The notes beneath the pieces are model-generated. The model saw nothing but the letters and a program-made list of their open reading frames with translations, searched no databases and had not been told where the DNA came from. This document shows, piece by piece, positions 45,916 through 57,277 of a stretch of 64,000 bases of DNA. Source of the DNA: Acephala macrosclerotiorum (lineage: Eukaryota > Ascomycota > Leotiomycetes > Helotiales > Mollisiaceae). The stretch spans positions 1-64,000 of the forward strand of contig MU119287.1 of the NCBI GenBank assembly GCA_014904845.1, written 5' to 3'. How positions within the stretch are numbered: the first letter of the stretch is position 1; each line of letters begins with the position of its first letter. The translations under genes were made by a program, and so were the position numbers.

Positions 45916-47017
45916 TTTGGGATACTTCAAGGTTGAGGAGACCTTTTGAGACAGAAGTTGAGATTGAAAAATTGAAATTGAGGAAAGTGGATTTGGGGAG
46001 CAGTGAGGGGAAGTATAAGTAATCAACGCGTCCTCCTCAAGCACGGATCGGAAATCGTGTCGGACTCCGACAGAAGTTGGCAAGTGAGGGAGTTTTAGGC
46101 AGTTGCACCAACCAAGACCGCCCGCTTCAGCCCGAACCATGCATGTCAGCATAGCACAGCAGGGACCGAACGCGCTGTCAGGTGATTGTGCACAACGACG
46201 TACAGAAGCTCAGGGCTTCCGTGGCGCATCAGCGGTGAGTGCTTGGCGTGTCGCAAGTCGCGGTCCCTGACTTTAGAAACATCGGTACCTTTTGGGAACT
46301 TCTAGCTTCTGAATCGAACTATCTGTCTCCAGAAAGCAGATCACCCCCGAGCGGTTGGTGCGTTGATGCATTTAATGGGCAATTTCGTAATGCTGATTAT
46401 TTCGGGTGCGCTGGAGGATGCCCAGCAGCACAAGAGGTGACGCATGCCTATCAACGATAAAAAGAAACGTGATCAGTCAGACAGATAAGAGGACAGGAAC
46501 TTCGAAGGAAATAAGCAGAGGCTATTCTTGACATCCTTGCCATGCCATTCGACAGGTCGAGGCAGTTTCATCCTGACAGCTTAAAACAGATCTTATCGCA
46601 ATACTCAAGAGATTACCAAAGCGATTGTTTTGGTCAGCATGCAGACTCGTCCATCAAGTGTTGGCATTGCATTGGCTGCTTCTTCAGGCTGTGTGCTGAG
46701 CAATCCTCAGATCTGCCACTTCCTCGTAAGCCCGCCCCCTTCCTGTTCTGGGGCTCCCAGATTTAGAGTCGACAAATTCCTTATTACTGGAACAGCCCCC
46801 AGATCTGGTATCCCGGGTCCGGTCAGTCAAGAAATGGCAACCGAAGTCAGTCATGGAACTTCGAAGCTCATCACTGTCTACTTTATCAACTATTGATTTA
46901 CGTACTGCGAAAAATGAAAATTACGAGAATCAAAGTGATTCTGTTGAATACTTGGTTCAGATTTCCGACGTACAGTTTATCTTGAAATCCAATGATGTTC
47001 TATTGCTAATTTATTAG
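45916..47017. other. Intergenic region between VOC gene and membrane protein gene
   Basis: 1.1 kb, mostly without gene signals. It probably contains the promoter and a small first exon of the following gene; a candidate start is ATG 46914 (reads MKITRIK) with splicing to 47018. Confidence 0.45.
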
Positions 47018-49161
47018 AGTCCATGCCAAGACCAGCAAAGGGAGCCCGTGAAGCGCGTTTTCCAAAATATAAGAGAAAGATTTTCGGCTGTACCTATCTT
47101 TGCCAGACCCAAGCCTTCTTCAGAGCCTTTCGAAAATTCAGAGGTGCAAGAACATTCCAATTCAATTTCGCACATAGACTCGAACAGCACCAAACTCGGC
47201 ATCGTCCACAGACTGATCAAAAGCCTGAAACCATGGCCAAAACTGGACTTTGATGGATACCAACAACAGTTTCCACCAAAGTCTTTCTCAATACCCGCAC
47301 AGACTTGGTATAACATCCCAACCAAGGATGATGGGTCTTACTCTTGGCCCTTTTCGGACTCTTGGCCTTCTGAATACTTTGTTGATTTGCGACATCACGT
47401 GCCTCTTTTTGTTTCGGTGTTTCTAACAGTCATTGTGCCAATTTTGCTTGTTCAATATTATGCCTATCCTGCAACTCAACAGATTGGAAATCGGCCTGGA
47501 TACGATTGCATGTATGTGGTATTTAGACCTTCGCTTTTCTTAAGGCGATCGCTCATGATTTTGACAGGCATTCTGGCGAGTTTAGTCTGAAAGGTAAATT
47601 TTCTACCCCCAAGAAGACAATCTCGGACTCCTTTCCGAGCTCAAAACACCAAGACCTAGCACGCTATCTACTCAAGTGATCTAGATGCTCGTTTGAGCTT
47701 TCTCCAGAAGCACGTTCATACATGATACGGCCTCGGTGTGCGTCCTTTTCACGAACACTTGCTGAAACATATACCAGGAATTGATGTGACATTTGGCCAG
47801 TTGACATATGCCCAAGCCAAAGCCATTGATTTAATTTGGAACATGCTTGTTGGCCGTGGGGTGCAGACATTCTTGGTATATATCAGTTGCAAAGTCTTCT
47901 ACGCTGCTTTGATGTTCATGAGCGAGCGCCGTCCAGTCAACTATGAGCTGTTTATGGCAATGTCAATGACCCCTACAGCATCGAATGGAATATTGCCCAT
48001 GCTGAAATCGGTTATCATTAATTCTGATTTGAAGAGTAGAGCTATGCTGCTCTGGTTATTGGGCACGACTGTCTACATCGCATTGTCACCAACCTTTATC
48101 GATGCACTGAGTGGCTACCGAGCTATACAGGTTACCATGGTAAATTAATTTTCGTTTTTTCCGATGCAATGAGTTTCTTTTTACCTATTGAATGCTGTAG
48201 TGCTTTCTCTACCCTCTAACGATCAATGGGAGAATCCCCCATGTGAAAGGGTCAACGAGGTGTGAAGTATTGACTCATTTCTTCACCAACAGTTACTGAC
48301 AATCTTTGCAAGCTTCAACTTCCGAACGGAACCGCGCTCGATGTTTCCTCAGGCTTCACCTCGAGTGCATATCAACACCTCGAACGAACGCAGCCGCCTG
48401 CCTATCTGGCTATCGACGACAACGGCCAATGGTACAACCACACCGCCGACTTCACCCTGATCTCCAATTCTACCACCATTTACTTCAACGGCACCTATCG
48501 CGCTCAGAATATTTCAGACACCTTCAGCGCCTCATGTTTCAACTCTACCACCTCAGTCCTCTTCCTCTCTGCAGATCATTACTCTTTCTTCCAACCTGGC
48601 CAGCTAGATATGTATGATGACCCCAGCTGCGAGAACTGGTTCCCTCTCGCTCCCGAAATTCGCGATGCGTATGGTATTTGGAACCAAACTTACCTCCGAG
48701 ATCCGGAGAATTATGCTTGCTCCTCGAAGGATGTTTACACCTGGGTAAGACCACATCGCTTTCTTCAACATAGCGTCCAAGAGCTGACCAATGTTGTCGT
48801 GTAGGGATTCTCATACGAGCTACTTCTTATTTACTCTTGCATTAGCGGAGCATGGACCCTCGGCACCTGGATCTTATATGTCTATTCATCAGTGCACAGC
48901 GAGATGATCCAGAAAGGAAGAGGCTTTGGGCCTTGGAGAGCTGTTGTCGATCTTGGGGATGCGTTGAGGGAGACACTGGGTGGAGTGGATCTATGTGCAT
49001 ATTCTGACGAGGAATTGAGCAGAAATATTAGAGGAAGGAATTGGGTCACATATCGGCATATTGATAGGAAGGATGAGAGGTCAAGCTTTGGATTGAGAGA
49101 AGTGGAGGTTGGGAAACGCGAGGAGAGATTGAGGCTTGAGTGGGTAAGGGAGTATGGATAG
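47018..49161 (+). CDS. Conserved fungal multi-spanning membrane protein
   Basis: Member of an uncharacterised Pezizomycotina family. Coding blocks are 47018-47511, 47568-47593 (26 bases), 47778-48139, 48313-48744 and 48805-49161; phases match. No in-frame ATG exists in the first block, which follows a TAG, so a short upstream exon is needed (candidate 46914-46934). It has a membrane helix (PLFVSVFLTVIVPILLVQYY) and the family motif VTFGQLTYAQAKAIDLIWNM then VGRGVQ. Two to three further helices follow. A lumenal or extracellular domain with many NxS/T sites (NHT, NST, NGT, NIS, NQT) comes next. The last helix is LLLIYSCISGAWTLGTWILY, before a basic cytosolic tail. Function unknown. Confidence 0.75.
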
Positions 49162-49481
49162 ACTCGGTAACATTTTGCTATGGGCTTTAATAAAGCATTT
49201 ATGTGTGCTCGATTATTCAATAACCTGCAATGATCAGGAAATCGCAGCCTAAGTCTCTCTCCAAGGTCACTCGCCCACTCACTTTGGTGGTGAGCAAGCC
49301 TCAACAGAATTTTGAAATCAATTTAATATGTATTGGTGTAACGAAAGCTTTTATGATGGTATTAACATTACAGTTTGGGTGCCTTCGAATTATACTATAA
49401 TTATAAGCACGTGATTGTTCTTTGGAGAGCTTTAAGTGAAGTTGTTGACTTTGACTTTCATCGCTCGGAAAGAGTACAGAT

Positions 49482-49501
49482 GCGGGGTAAATTTACCCCG
49501 C
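49482..49501. promoter_or_regulatory. Perfect 20-base palindrome
   Basis: GCGGGGTAAATTTACCCCGC reads identically on both strands. Inverted GCGGGG half-sites around a TAAATTTA centre could be a dimeric factor's operator, though nothing in the sequence names the factor. A weaker relative, gcggaattttaccgc, occurs near 54239. Confidence 0.4.
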
Positions 49502-50296
49502 CTTTTGCAAGTAGATGCGCGTTTCGGGCTTTGAGCGTTAGTTTTCTAGCCAGAAACCCTTAGGTTTTAGGGCATAGATCACTAATTCTGCCAGTCCTCT
49601 TTCCCTAAAAGCAGTGCACGGTCAATTCTTGTCTTGGCTCAACATCATAGGTTTTATCTTTAAACAGCCCGCTTAATATCTTATACGAATGAATTCAATT
49701 GATACGACCACATATGACATCTGTCATTGAGATGGTGGTGCACATAGTGTTGTGAAGCAATTGTTTGTGGCAAGCGGATTTTCCTCAATGTCCTCCAGAG
49801 GGAGGAGAACCCAACATTCTGGCAGGAGCTTACACGTGAGGGAAGATAAATACAAGTAGTTCTTGCCATCCTCGATAACGAACCTGCACTTAATTCGAGC
49901 TAGAGGAAAGATCAGGGCGATGACTCCTACCTACTCTTCGCGCACCCGAAACTCCTCTTTTTGCGCTCAACACCTCATGTCGTCCATACACCGTGGGCAT
50001 CGAAACGTATTTCAATATCGAGGTGAACAACTAGTGTACCGATCGCTCAACGGCTACAAATACAACCCCTTTAAAGCTCATTTTATCATAGAGTCTAAAG
50101 ACTACCTAATTTTGGATGCTGAGACGCTAAACATCCAGCGATGAAGCCCTGAAATTGCCCCGCACACCCGCTGAAATTTTTCTTCGTCCCCCGAGATTTG
50201 GCCTTGGCGGCCATGGTGATCTGATTACTCATTTTTCCTTATCACTGACATTTCAATGACACTTCATAACTTCAAGGACACTCTTGAGTGTTCCCA

Positions 50297-50302
50297 TATA
50301 TA
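50297..50302 (+). promoter_or_regulatory. TATA-like box of the 50.3 kb gene
   Basis: TATATA lies 39 bases before the ATG, so the leader would be very short. Confidence 0.4.
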
Positions 50303-50340
50303 GTAAATGCAGCCTGTTGTCTCTCTTCTAATATGTTGCA

Positions 50341-51100
50341 ATGGCTCTTCAAGCAGATTCTCCGTCTCTCCCATCAGATCTAGAGGCAGTCTTTAGCTCT
50401 GACACCGGTGATCATGAAGCATTGCTGAGGGCCTTCATGCCGGTCTTCTGTAACCATGTCCGAGCAGATAGGATCTTCCTTCAACCTCGAAATCCCGAGA
50501 CTCGTGTGTGCAAAGTTTTTCGGTGGCGAAGAAATGAAACCATTCCTTGGTGAGTAAAATGAATCAATGAGGGTGGTCTCGACACTGATTTGCAATCAGG
50601 CCTACCATCCCAGGTGACATCAAGGAAGATCAATGGTTCATAGAAGACAATTGGGAACTCGAAGACCCTCTATGGAGAGCTGCTTTACAGGTAAGTACTT
50701 TAGCCTGTCACGAAAGATTCATCGTTGATCGTACGACAGCTCAAACAAAGGTCAACCCCACTTTCGCAATCCAGCTCCATTTGACTTACGATCTAGTAGC
50801 GTCTACGTTGAAGACCTTGAAGAAGCGGCAAAGAAGGGGATCCTAAATCTTGACTTCGAGAGGAATTATATGTTTCACACTGCTTTGATTCACGGCCATG
50901 CTCATTGGCCTCCTCTGAATGTCGATGCTACAGAGACAAGGAGGTTTTATGGTTCCGTTCAGCCCGCGGTATTTGATGGGCCTAGAATCTGGTCTACTGA
51001 AACTCATGAATTGGTGGAAAAGTGTTTAGCGAGGATTGCGCCGATCATGAAAGCGTATGGAGAGAATGCTCCGCCTCGTTCCAGCTTTGGGTTGAAGTAA
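50341..51100 (+). CDS. Hypothetical small soluble protein
   Basis: Not recognised. Exon 1 (50341-50549) and exon 2 (from 50600) give a Trp-rich acidic protein (IKEDQWFIEDNWELEDPLW). The third part contains FHTALIHGHAHWPPLNVDAT and ETHELVEKCLARIAPIMKAY. A strong donor (gtaagt) at 50691 cannot be joined to the last exon in frame. Using gtactt four bases downstream (exon 2 to 50694, exon 3 from 50751) keeps the frame and gives 217 residues. Either that weaker donor is used, or the gene carries a small deletion. No signal peptide or membrane segment. Its 3' end faces the chromodomain gene 246 bases away. Confidence 0.55.
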
Positions 51101-51346
51101 GGGGAATTTAGCGAACACCAAGGAAGGCCAACGTTGGAACCTATTGCATGAATACCCCGATCGCATCGGGAATATAACTCAATGTTACTGGTAAAGGCTA
51201 ACAATATTTGTTTGGTGCTGCATTTTCGCGTTTTTGTTATAATTCTGTTCTTGCATTTGTCACCATCTTCCAGAACCAAGGCAACGACATCACATCGTTT
51301 GTAATCCTGACATGTTATCCTACAACTTCTGCTATATAGCTAATTT

Positions 51347-53816
51347 CTAGTCTCGACTCGCTTCGTGCATTCGGCTGGCTTCTTTTTCTTCGTAGTCACT
51401 GTCGTCAACGTCAGAATCTTCAGCATTGGTTCCCAATCCAGTGCACTGCTTGTCATAAATATCGATTAAATCCCGCGCGTGCTCAAGATCCTCTGTTGTC
51501 TTCCACTCATCATATTCAGGTCCCCAGCCTTTCCACCGAACTAAGTACAGTAGCTGTCCTGCATCGTTTGGCTTGCTCGCCACTATCTTTTCGAGTTCGT
51601 ATTCGGATTCTTCACCCTCTTCTTCGTCAGTGTCGGGGTCCACTTCGATTGTGTCTTCGCTGTATCTTGATCTATTTGTATTTGCCCACTGCCCTTTCTG
51701 GTTCCGAACCCTCATCGTCGTATCTCTCTTCGGCCTTTTGTTGCTTTCCTGTACCTCCAAATTACGTGGTGCTGTTCTTTTGGGCCTCCTCGTGCCTGAT
51801 TTGGTGAGGAGTTCGTCACTTTTGGCAGCTACGATCTCAAGTCAGGAAATGAAGCTAAATGTTTGTGGGAGATGACTTGCCTTGCTTCATAGTATACACT
51901 ATCAAGCATTTCAAAGCTGTTCCAATTGCTGCCATAGCTGACGCAAGATCCTCATCTGCTGGAGAACTCATTTCTGCGCCTGTAAAATTCTCCATTAATT
52001 CAACAAGCTCTGAAGACATGAAGTCTAGCTTTCCATTTCCGCTGTCCGACTTGTATCTACGAGTGTTGTTAGTCTTCCTCGTGTTGTCAGTTCTTGCCGT
52101 GATCGCTTTTCTCAAGGCCCCGGACGACCTTGCGTAGGCTGGTACTGAGCTACTATTGGCCCCTATTGTAGTGATTAACTCCTTCATCTCTTTTGATAGT
52201 GATTCAAATTCATGATCATCTTTCAGAAGAGCCTCCAGTGTCTCTCTCGCCGCTTCTTTATTTGGCCTTACGAATATCCCAGTCGACAGATCTGCGTACT
52301 CAAACAGTTGGGTGTAATGTTCAGGGTCGCCATGCCGCGGGAATGAACTAGCCAACTCAGCCACCTCAACTTTGTTTTCACCAGTCTTGACTGTACGAAA
52401 TGCTGTAATCAATTGTTGTGGTCCGCTCCCTATCTCCGAAGTAACTTTATTCCCAATCCGAAGCCGGATTTCGGGCTCCTTGACGATGTAAAATCTCATC
52501 ATCCACTCATACTGGTGAGCCTTGTCTTCAAAGATTGTTTCGCCGGGGCTTTTATAGAAGTGTTCGTTGAGACACTTCAGCTCCGGGTTCATGCATCGCT
52601 CACTTGTCCACAGTGGTGTGACGAAACGCATGAACTCTGTGCCTTCTGGGAGCGGAGGAATGAGACCGGGTTCTGGAGGTGGTATTCGTAGTGGCGAGCC
52701 TCTTGGAACCGAGTACGTTCCTACGCCAGTTGAGCAGTGGAAAAAGCGTCCTGGAAACAAGGTGATCTCGTACGGAAGGAGCGGAGCAGTCAAGTGCAGA
52801 GACGTGACGTTGAACCTTCCACCGAAGTAGTCCTCCGAAAGATGCGACAACGATACGATAGCTGTCAGCACAGTTGGGTCGTTTTGGATATCTCGATGCA
52901 CTCCGCCGAACTTCTTGAGACTATTTGTCAATTTCTCTCCTTCCTTCGTATAATTCAATTGGATATTCGTGTGAACGTGGTTTTTTCGTGAGCCCATTGT
53001 TAGCGAAGCATTCTGGTGCCATCTTTGCTCCCTCCCATAATCATCGATACCTGGAATTACTAGCCTAGTGGCTTCAGAGACAATGTCTGTGAGCTGTACT
53101 ATGAAATCTTGCGCTTCAAGCTCTTCAACAGCTTGAGTTAATTTTCCTAATTGAATGGTGTTCACTCCAAAATGTGGCTTCTGTGTGAGTCCGAATTGGA
53201 AACGGGTCCCAGTTTCTTTCAGCTTGTGCCCAGTCCTCCCAGAGACCTCCAACACCTTCTGCTTGAAGTCTTCGCTTAAAAGCTTGGCTCGCAAGGGAGC
53301 AAGTCGCTGGAGCAAGCCATGCTTCTTGAGAAATTGTGCTGACATTCGGATTGCTCCTGGATGTCTGCCGGAAGGAGTTTTGATATAGTACATCTTGTCA
53401 GGCTCGGCTTCAGTGTATCCAGTGCTTTCCAATTCTGCTGGCGTGAGAACTCGCTTCTCCTTCAGGAGCTCGGGAACACCGAACGCGAGTTTTATCCTTT
53501 CAGGCTGCGACAAGGCCTCGTTCAGAACAAATGTACATTCTCCATTCTCCCATGTCGGCTCAAAGTTTCTTACTAATTTTCTTTTGGCGGACTTTTGCGT
53601 GGATTTTGGAGGAGTGTTTGCTCGATTTCCATTTCCAGGGCTACTAGATGATGGTGCTCTAGTTGACTGTAGCTTGATGTCGGCAGGATCTGGACTCGGC
53701 GAGAGGTATCGAGTCGGACTATTGTTGAGTTGAGACTTCAGTATGACCATTGGCGTAGAGGTAACAGCTAGCTTAGAAATATCGTCGGGTTCGCTTATCT
53801 TGCCAATTGAAGCCAT
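51347..53816 (-). CDS. Putative TET/JBP-like 2-oxoglutarate dioxygenase with chromodomain
   Basis: Two exons (53816-51881 and 51828-51347) give about 805 residues. Residues 1-100 are polar and probably disordered. Residues about 210-400 resemble a double-stranded beta-helix 2OG-Fe(II) oxygenase. They include GGVHRDIQNDPTVLTAIVSL with the HxD pair at H307/D309, then FGGRFNVTSLHL, and FFHCSTG with the distal H360. R372 in PRGS could bind 2-oxoglutarate. The HRD..NDP..LT order recalls fungal TET/JBP proteins that oxidise methylated bases. Residues about 720-775 are a clear chromodomain (YLVRWKGWGPEYDEWKTTED), a reader of methylated histone tails. The intron has a GC donor in perfect context (caag|gcaagt). 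Nuclear action on heterochromatin is inferred. Confidence 0.7.
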
Positions 53817-55594
53817 AATGAATGCTATACTTGTTTATATTGTTGACGAAGCATGAATTGTCATTGCGACAAGGGAAATGGGACATTATGAGAGTTCTTT
53901 CATTTAATACAGTGGTCTAGTTCCGATGAGAAAGGCCTTCCGTTCTCGTCACCAAGATTTCTTTGTTGCTCACAGTCACGTGCGCATCTGCTTTCAGAAC
54001 CACGTTGGTGAAATGTTGTAACAAAGGAGTTTAGAATCTCAGGTTTCATTGTCTAATCAAAGCATTGGCAAGAAACGTTGCGTTCCCAGAGTCCCAATAT
54101 GAGAAAAGAGTTTGTGGGAGCATTTCAATGATTGTGTTCCATCCCACTAGATCCCCTAATTTCGTCCTAAGCAAGCGAGATGTCGGGCTGTAAGCTGGGA
54201 GAATTAGTGGTTTGTGCGCTGAGCTTCAGGCTTCGAGCGCGGAATTTTACCGCATTCTAGGCTGCTTATTGCTATGTTTTCAGGCCCTCGCACGCCAGTT
54301 CTAATCTCCATGGACCCGTCGACCGATGCCTTCGCGCTTTATATGGAAGACCGCTCCATTTCCCTAACATTGCCTTTACACGCATTTGTGTTGTTTTATA
54401 TCATACCACTATCATCTATCTCTTCGAGCACGAGATTTCAGAACTTTAGTTCCTCTTATGTACTGTCATGACATTTGATTTCCACCTCCTTAGCGGCCAA
54501 GACTTCAAGTAACCGGCATTCAGCACGATTGCATCTCCATATCTAGATGCTTATCCACGTGCACTTCAATAATGAAGAAGCTTATTTGAAAGAACCTTAA
54601 AGAGTTAAGCTTGGAAACTGTGGACTGATGTTTGGGATGACAGTCTGTGACAGCTTGGCAGCGCTCGGTTGACCGATTAACCGAGCGCATCAGGGGAAAC
54701 CTCAACTGAAAATGGACGGAAACAGTTTGATCATTTCGTTTGATCTTCGAGAAGTGTTTAGTTTCTTTCAAAGCGCATAGTGAACATCGCATCATCTCCG
54801 GGATGATTTGCGATTGTTTGAGTGTCTCGATGTCCCGAAAGACCCTTAGGTTCACTTTTTGCAGTGCAACTCGGCGAGAGTTTGTTGGAACGAGGGTAGC
54901 CTTCATTTGAACATTCCAGCCCCCAAATACTTCTCCCCATTCTTGTTGTTGCTTTATTTCCATATTGGTTTACTAGAATGATTTGTGCTCTTTCAAGCAT
55001 TGAAACTTAGCTGGGATGCCCCACCCTGTCTGGAGGCTTGACCCGAAAATCAACTCTGGGAACATGGTTCCGGAAGATTCTTGGCAGATCTATTTTCTGA
55101 TCGGTCCCACATCTCTAGTGATCTACTCTTGTTTCATTAACCTTACTCACTTCCCCACAACTTTATTGTCACCGCCGTGAGGCATTTTTGTCCAAGATAC
55201 TGCTCTCTGGATCTAAAATAGGAAAGTCATCCGGTATCAGATGATTCAGATCGCTGCTTCTAAGTCCCGATGTGAAGATATCTCTAGATCGCCTGATGTT
55301 TTATCTTATCAGGGTATTCAAACAATCGTGCTGCGCCTCGAGTCATGTTTCGCTCTTCAATTCAGATGACTTTGTTCCCAAAAGTAGGAGGGCGGGCTTT
55401 TGAGTGAGTATATAATGGCCAAGTCGTCCCCTAAACCAAGCATCTCTTCTCCATCGTCCGGCACGTTTTCGCACATTACTTTTCTGTTCACCAGCAGGTC
55501 TGACTTTATTCTCGCTATTCATCTTTATCACCTTTTTGAACTAATTAACTCATTCATCCAAAGACTTGTTCATATATTTCAAATAGTCGCAAAT
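53817..55594. other. Long intergenic region upstream of the micro-exon gene
   Basis: 1.8 kb. A 147-codon frame on the minus strand (54963-54520) has no recognisable domain and I did not call it. The last 200 bases contain a TATA box and a CT-rich leader for the secreted protein gene. Confidence 0.5.
55409..55415 (+). promoter_or_regulatory. TATA box of the micro-exon gene
   Basis: TATATAA, 180 bases upstream of the start codon and followed by a pyrimidine-rich leader. Confidence 0.55.
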
Positions 55595-57277
55595 ATGCAA
55601 CTCACTCTCCGATCCACGTCCCTGATCTTCCTTCTCTCCGCCATCCTCTCAGTCAACACTTCCCCCGTACCAACGAATAATGAGCTCAGCCTTGCAGTCC
55701 GTAATGAACAGCCACATCTTGCTCGAGCGATAGATCTACAACAGAGACAAAGAGGTGGGCCTGGTGGAGCAGGAGGTGCAAATGGTCCAAATGCCGCTGG
55801 AGGGGTAAGTTGAGAGCCAAGTCCGTCCCATAAAGAGATATTCTGACTTTTACGAAACAGGGAGGTGCTGCTAATGCTGGCGCTGTAAGTCTCCTTTTAA
55901 TATATCCGCTTTTGAGGAAGATGCTAACCTCGTGTTATAGGCCTCTCCCGGAGGCGCCACGAACACTGGAGCTGTATGTTTTTGATGCATTAACGTTATA
56001 CAAAGTCAAGATCCAATCGCTGACGGGTACATAGGGTGCCGGGAAAGGTGCTACTAACGCTGGTGCGGTAAGTCTTTGTATTCCCGTCGACGTCCGCTTA
56101 ACGATCGCGTTGCTAACAAGTTATACAGGCGGGAGCCGGAGGGGTAAATTAGGACGACCATCATTCAGTACACTTCTAACTTTCATATAGGCTGGAGCGA
56201 AACAAGCTGGGGCTAATGCGGGAGCGGTAAGTCTTCTCATTCGAAAGATCCGGGACTTGTATAGTATCTATACTGACATACATCTAGGCAAACACGGGAG
56301 CAGTAAGGCGCTAGCTATAACTTCCCAGAAACTTGAGCTCACACAAATACAGGCGCCAGCGAAGGGGGCCGGGGTCGCGGTAAGCCATGACCATCCACGT
56401 CCATCAACCAGGAAGCATTTTCAATCACCCAACACTCGCTGGACTTTCTCGCCAGGCTCTGCTACGATACTGCATTCTGTGAAGGTCTCGTGGTCGGCAA
56501 TGATCTCCCTGTTCCTGTTTGAACAGGTCGAGAAAGTCTAGGCAGGCTTGGGAGATTGAAAATGCTGATCCGTTGGACCTGGTCCAGAGCCTTGGCTGAG
56601 TTTATATTGACCCCGGCTGACGAAATATAGGCCGTAAACAATGCAGGAGCCGCGAATAACGGTGCTAAATCGGCTGTTAGTGATCCTCCGTCCCTGTTAA
56701 GTTTTGAATTCGTCGTCACAAAATTTTCCGGGACATGAATCCACGAAACGCGTGGCACAGACATCTTGACTAACTTCTACTTCTAGGCCGCTGCAGGTAC
56801 CACGACAGGTGGAAAGGCTGCTGGAAAAGGAGCTAAAGCTGTAAGTGAACGATAAATCCGATCTTGAGCATCGTGGACTGAGGCTAATGAAACTGATAGG
56901 CTGCTAAGGCATCTGTATGTTGAACTTGCTTCCAACACAACGCAACCACCTCAAATTCTGACAAGATCTAGGCTTCTGCTGCATCTGTAGCCTCTGTAGC
57001 GGCCACAGCCACCGTAGACTCGGCTGTAGCTGCTGATACTTCCGTATGCAAACCATTCTCCCCGCCTAGGATGGACTTTTACTAACGTATTGAAGGCGGT
57101 CGCGGCTACGGATCTTCTCGCTCTCGCTGTAAGTCCTTCCTTATCGAAGCTTTAACATGACAAGACTAACAGTCATAGAACGCGAGCATCGCAGCTGCTA
57201 ACGCTCAAGTGACAGTGAGTCGATATTCCAACTTGAGTTGGAGAATGGTCACTAACAGATCGCAGGCCGCCGCTTGA
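55595..57277 (+). CDS. Secreted Gly/Ala-rich protein built from micro-exons
   Basis: Fifteen exons encode 219 residues: 55595-55804, 55861-55884, 55941-55973, 56035-56067, 56129-56143, 56191-56226, 56288-56302, 56353-56379, 56631-56675, 56787-56840, 56900-56914, 56972-57043, 57096-57128, 57179-57214 and 57266-57277. Every exon length is a multiple of three and all 14 introns are phase 0. Introns have GT..AG ends and nearly all have CTRAC-type branch sites. Exon 1 gives a signal peptide (LIFLLSAILSVNTSPVP), a propeptide-like part and a GG-rich start. The small exons each encode a variation on G-A-(K)-G-A-T-N-A-G-A; the later ones are Ala/Val/Ser-rich. Intron 8 is 251 bases, others mostly 45-65. 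Function unknown; the layout invites exon skipping. Confidence 0.82.

Larger units (their letters stand above)
49162..50340. other. Intergenic region with a perfect 20-base palindrome
   Basis: No gene recognised in 1.2 kb. It holds the palindrome listed separately and the promoter of the next gene. Confidence 0.5.

Noticed and set aside
47594..47777. A frameshift in the 47-49 kb membrane protein gene, suggested by TGA at 47723 before an open frame
   Set aside because: The TGA lies inside an intron ending at ataccag (47777). With that acceptor the phases fit and the protein reads directly into the conserved motif.
54520..54963. A 147-codon open frame on the minus strand
   Set aside because: No recognisable domain, no introns or conserved context, and composition not clearly coding; most likely a chance frame.
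56380..56630. Additional micro-exons hidden in the long intron 8 of the micro-exon gene
   Set aside because: No stretch between plausible AG and GT borders keeps phase 0 and encodes the Gly/Ala type peptide.
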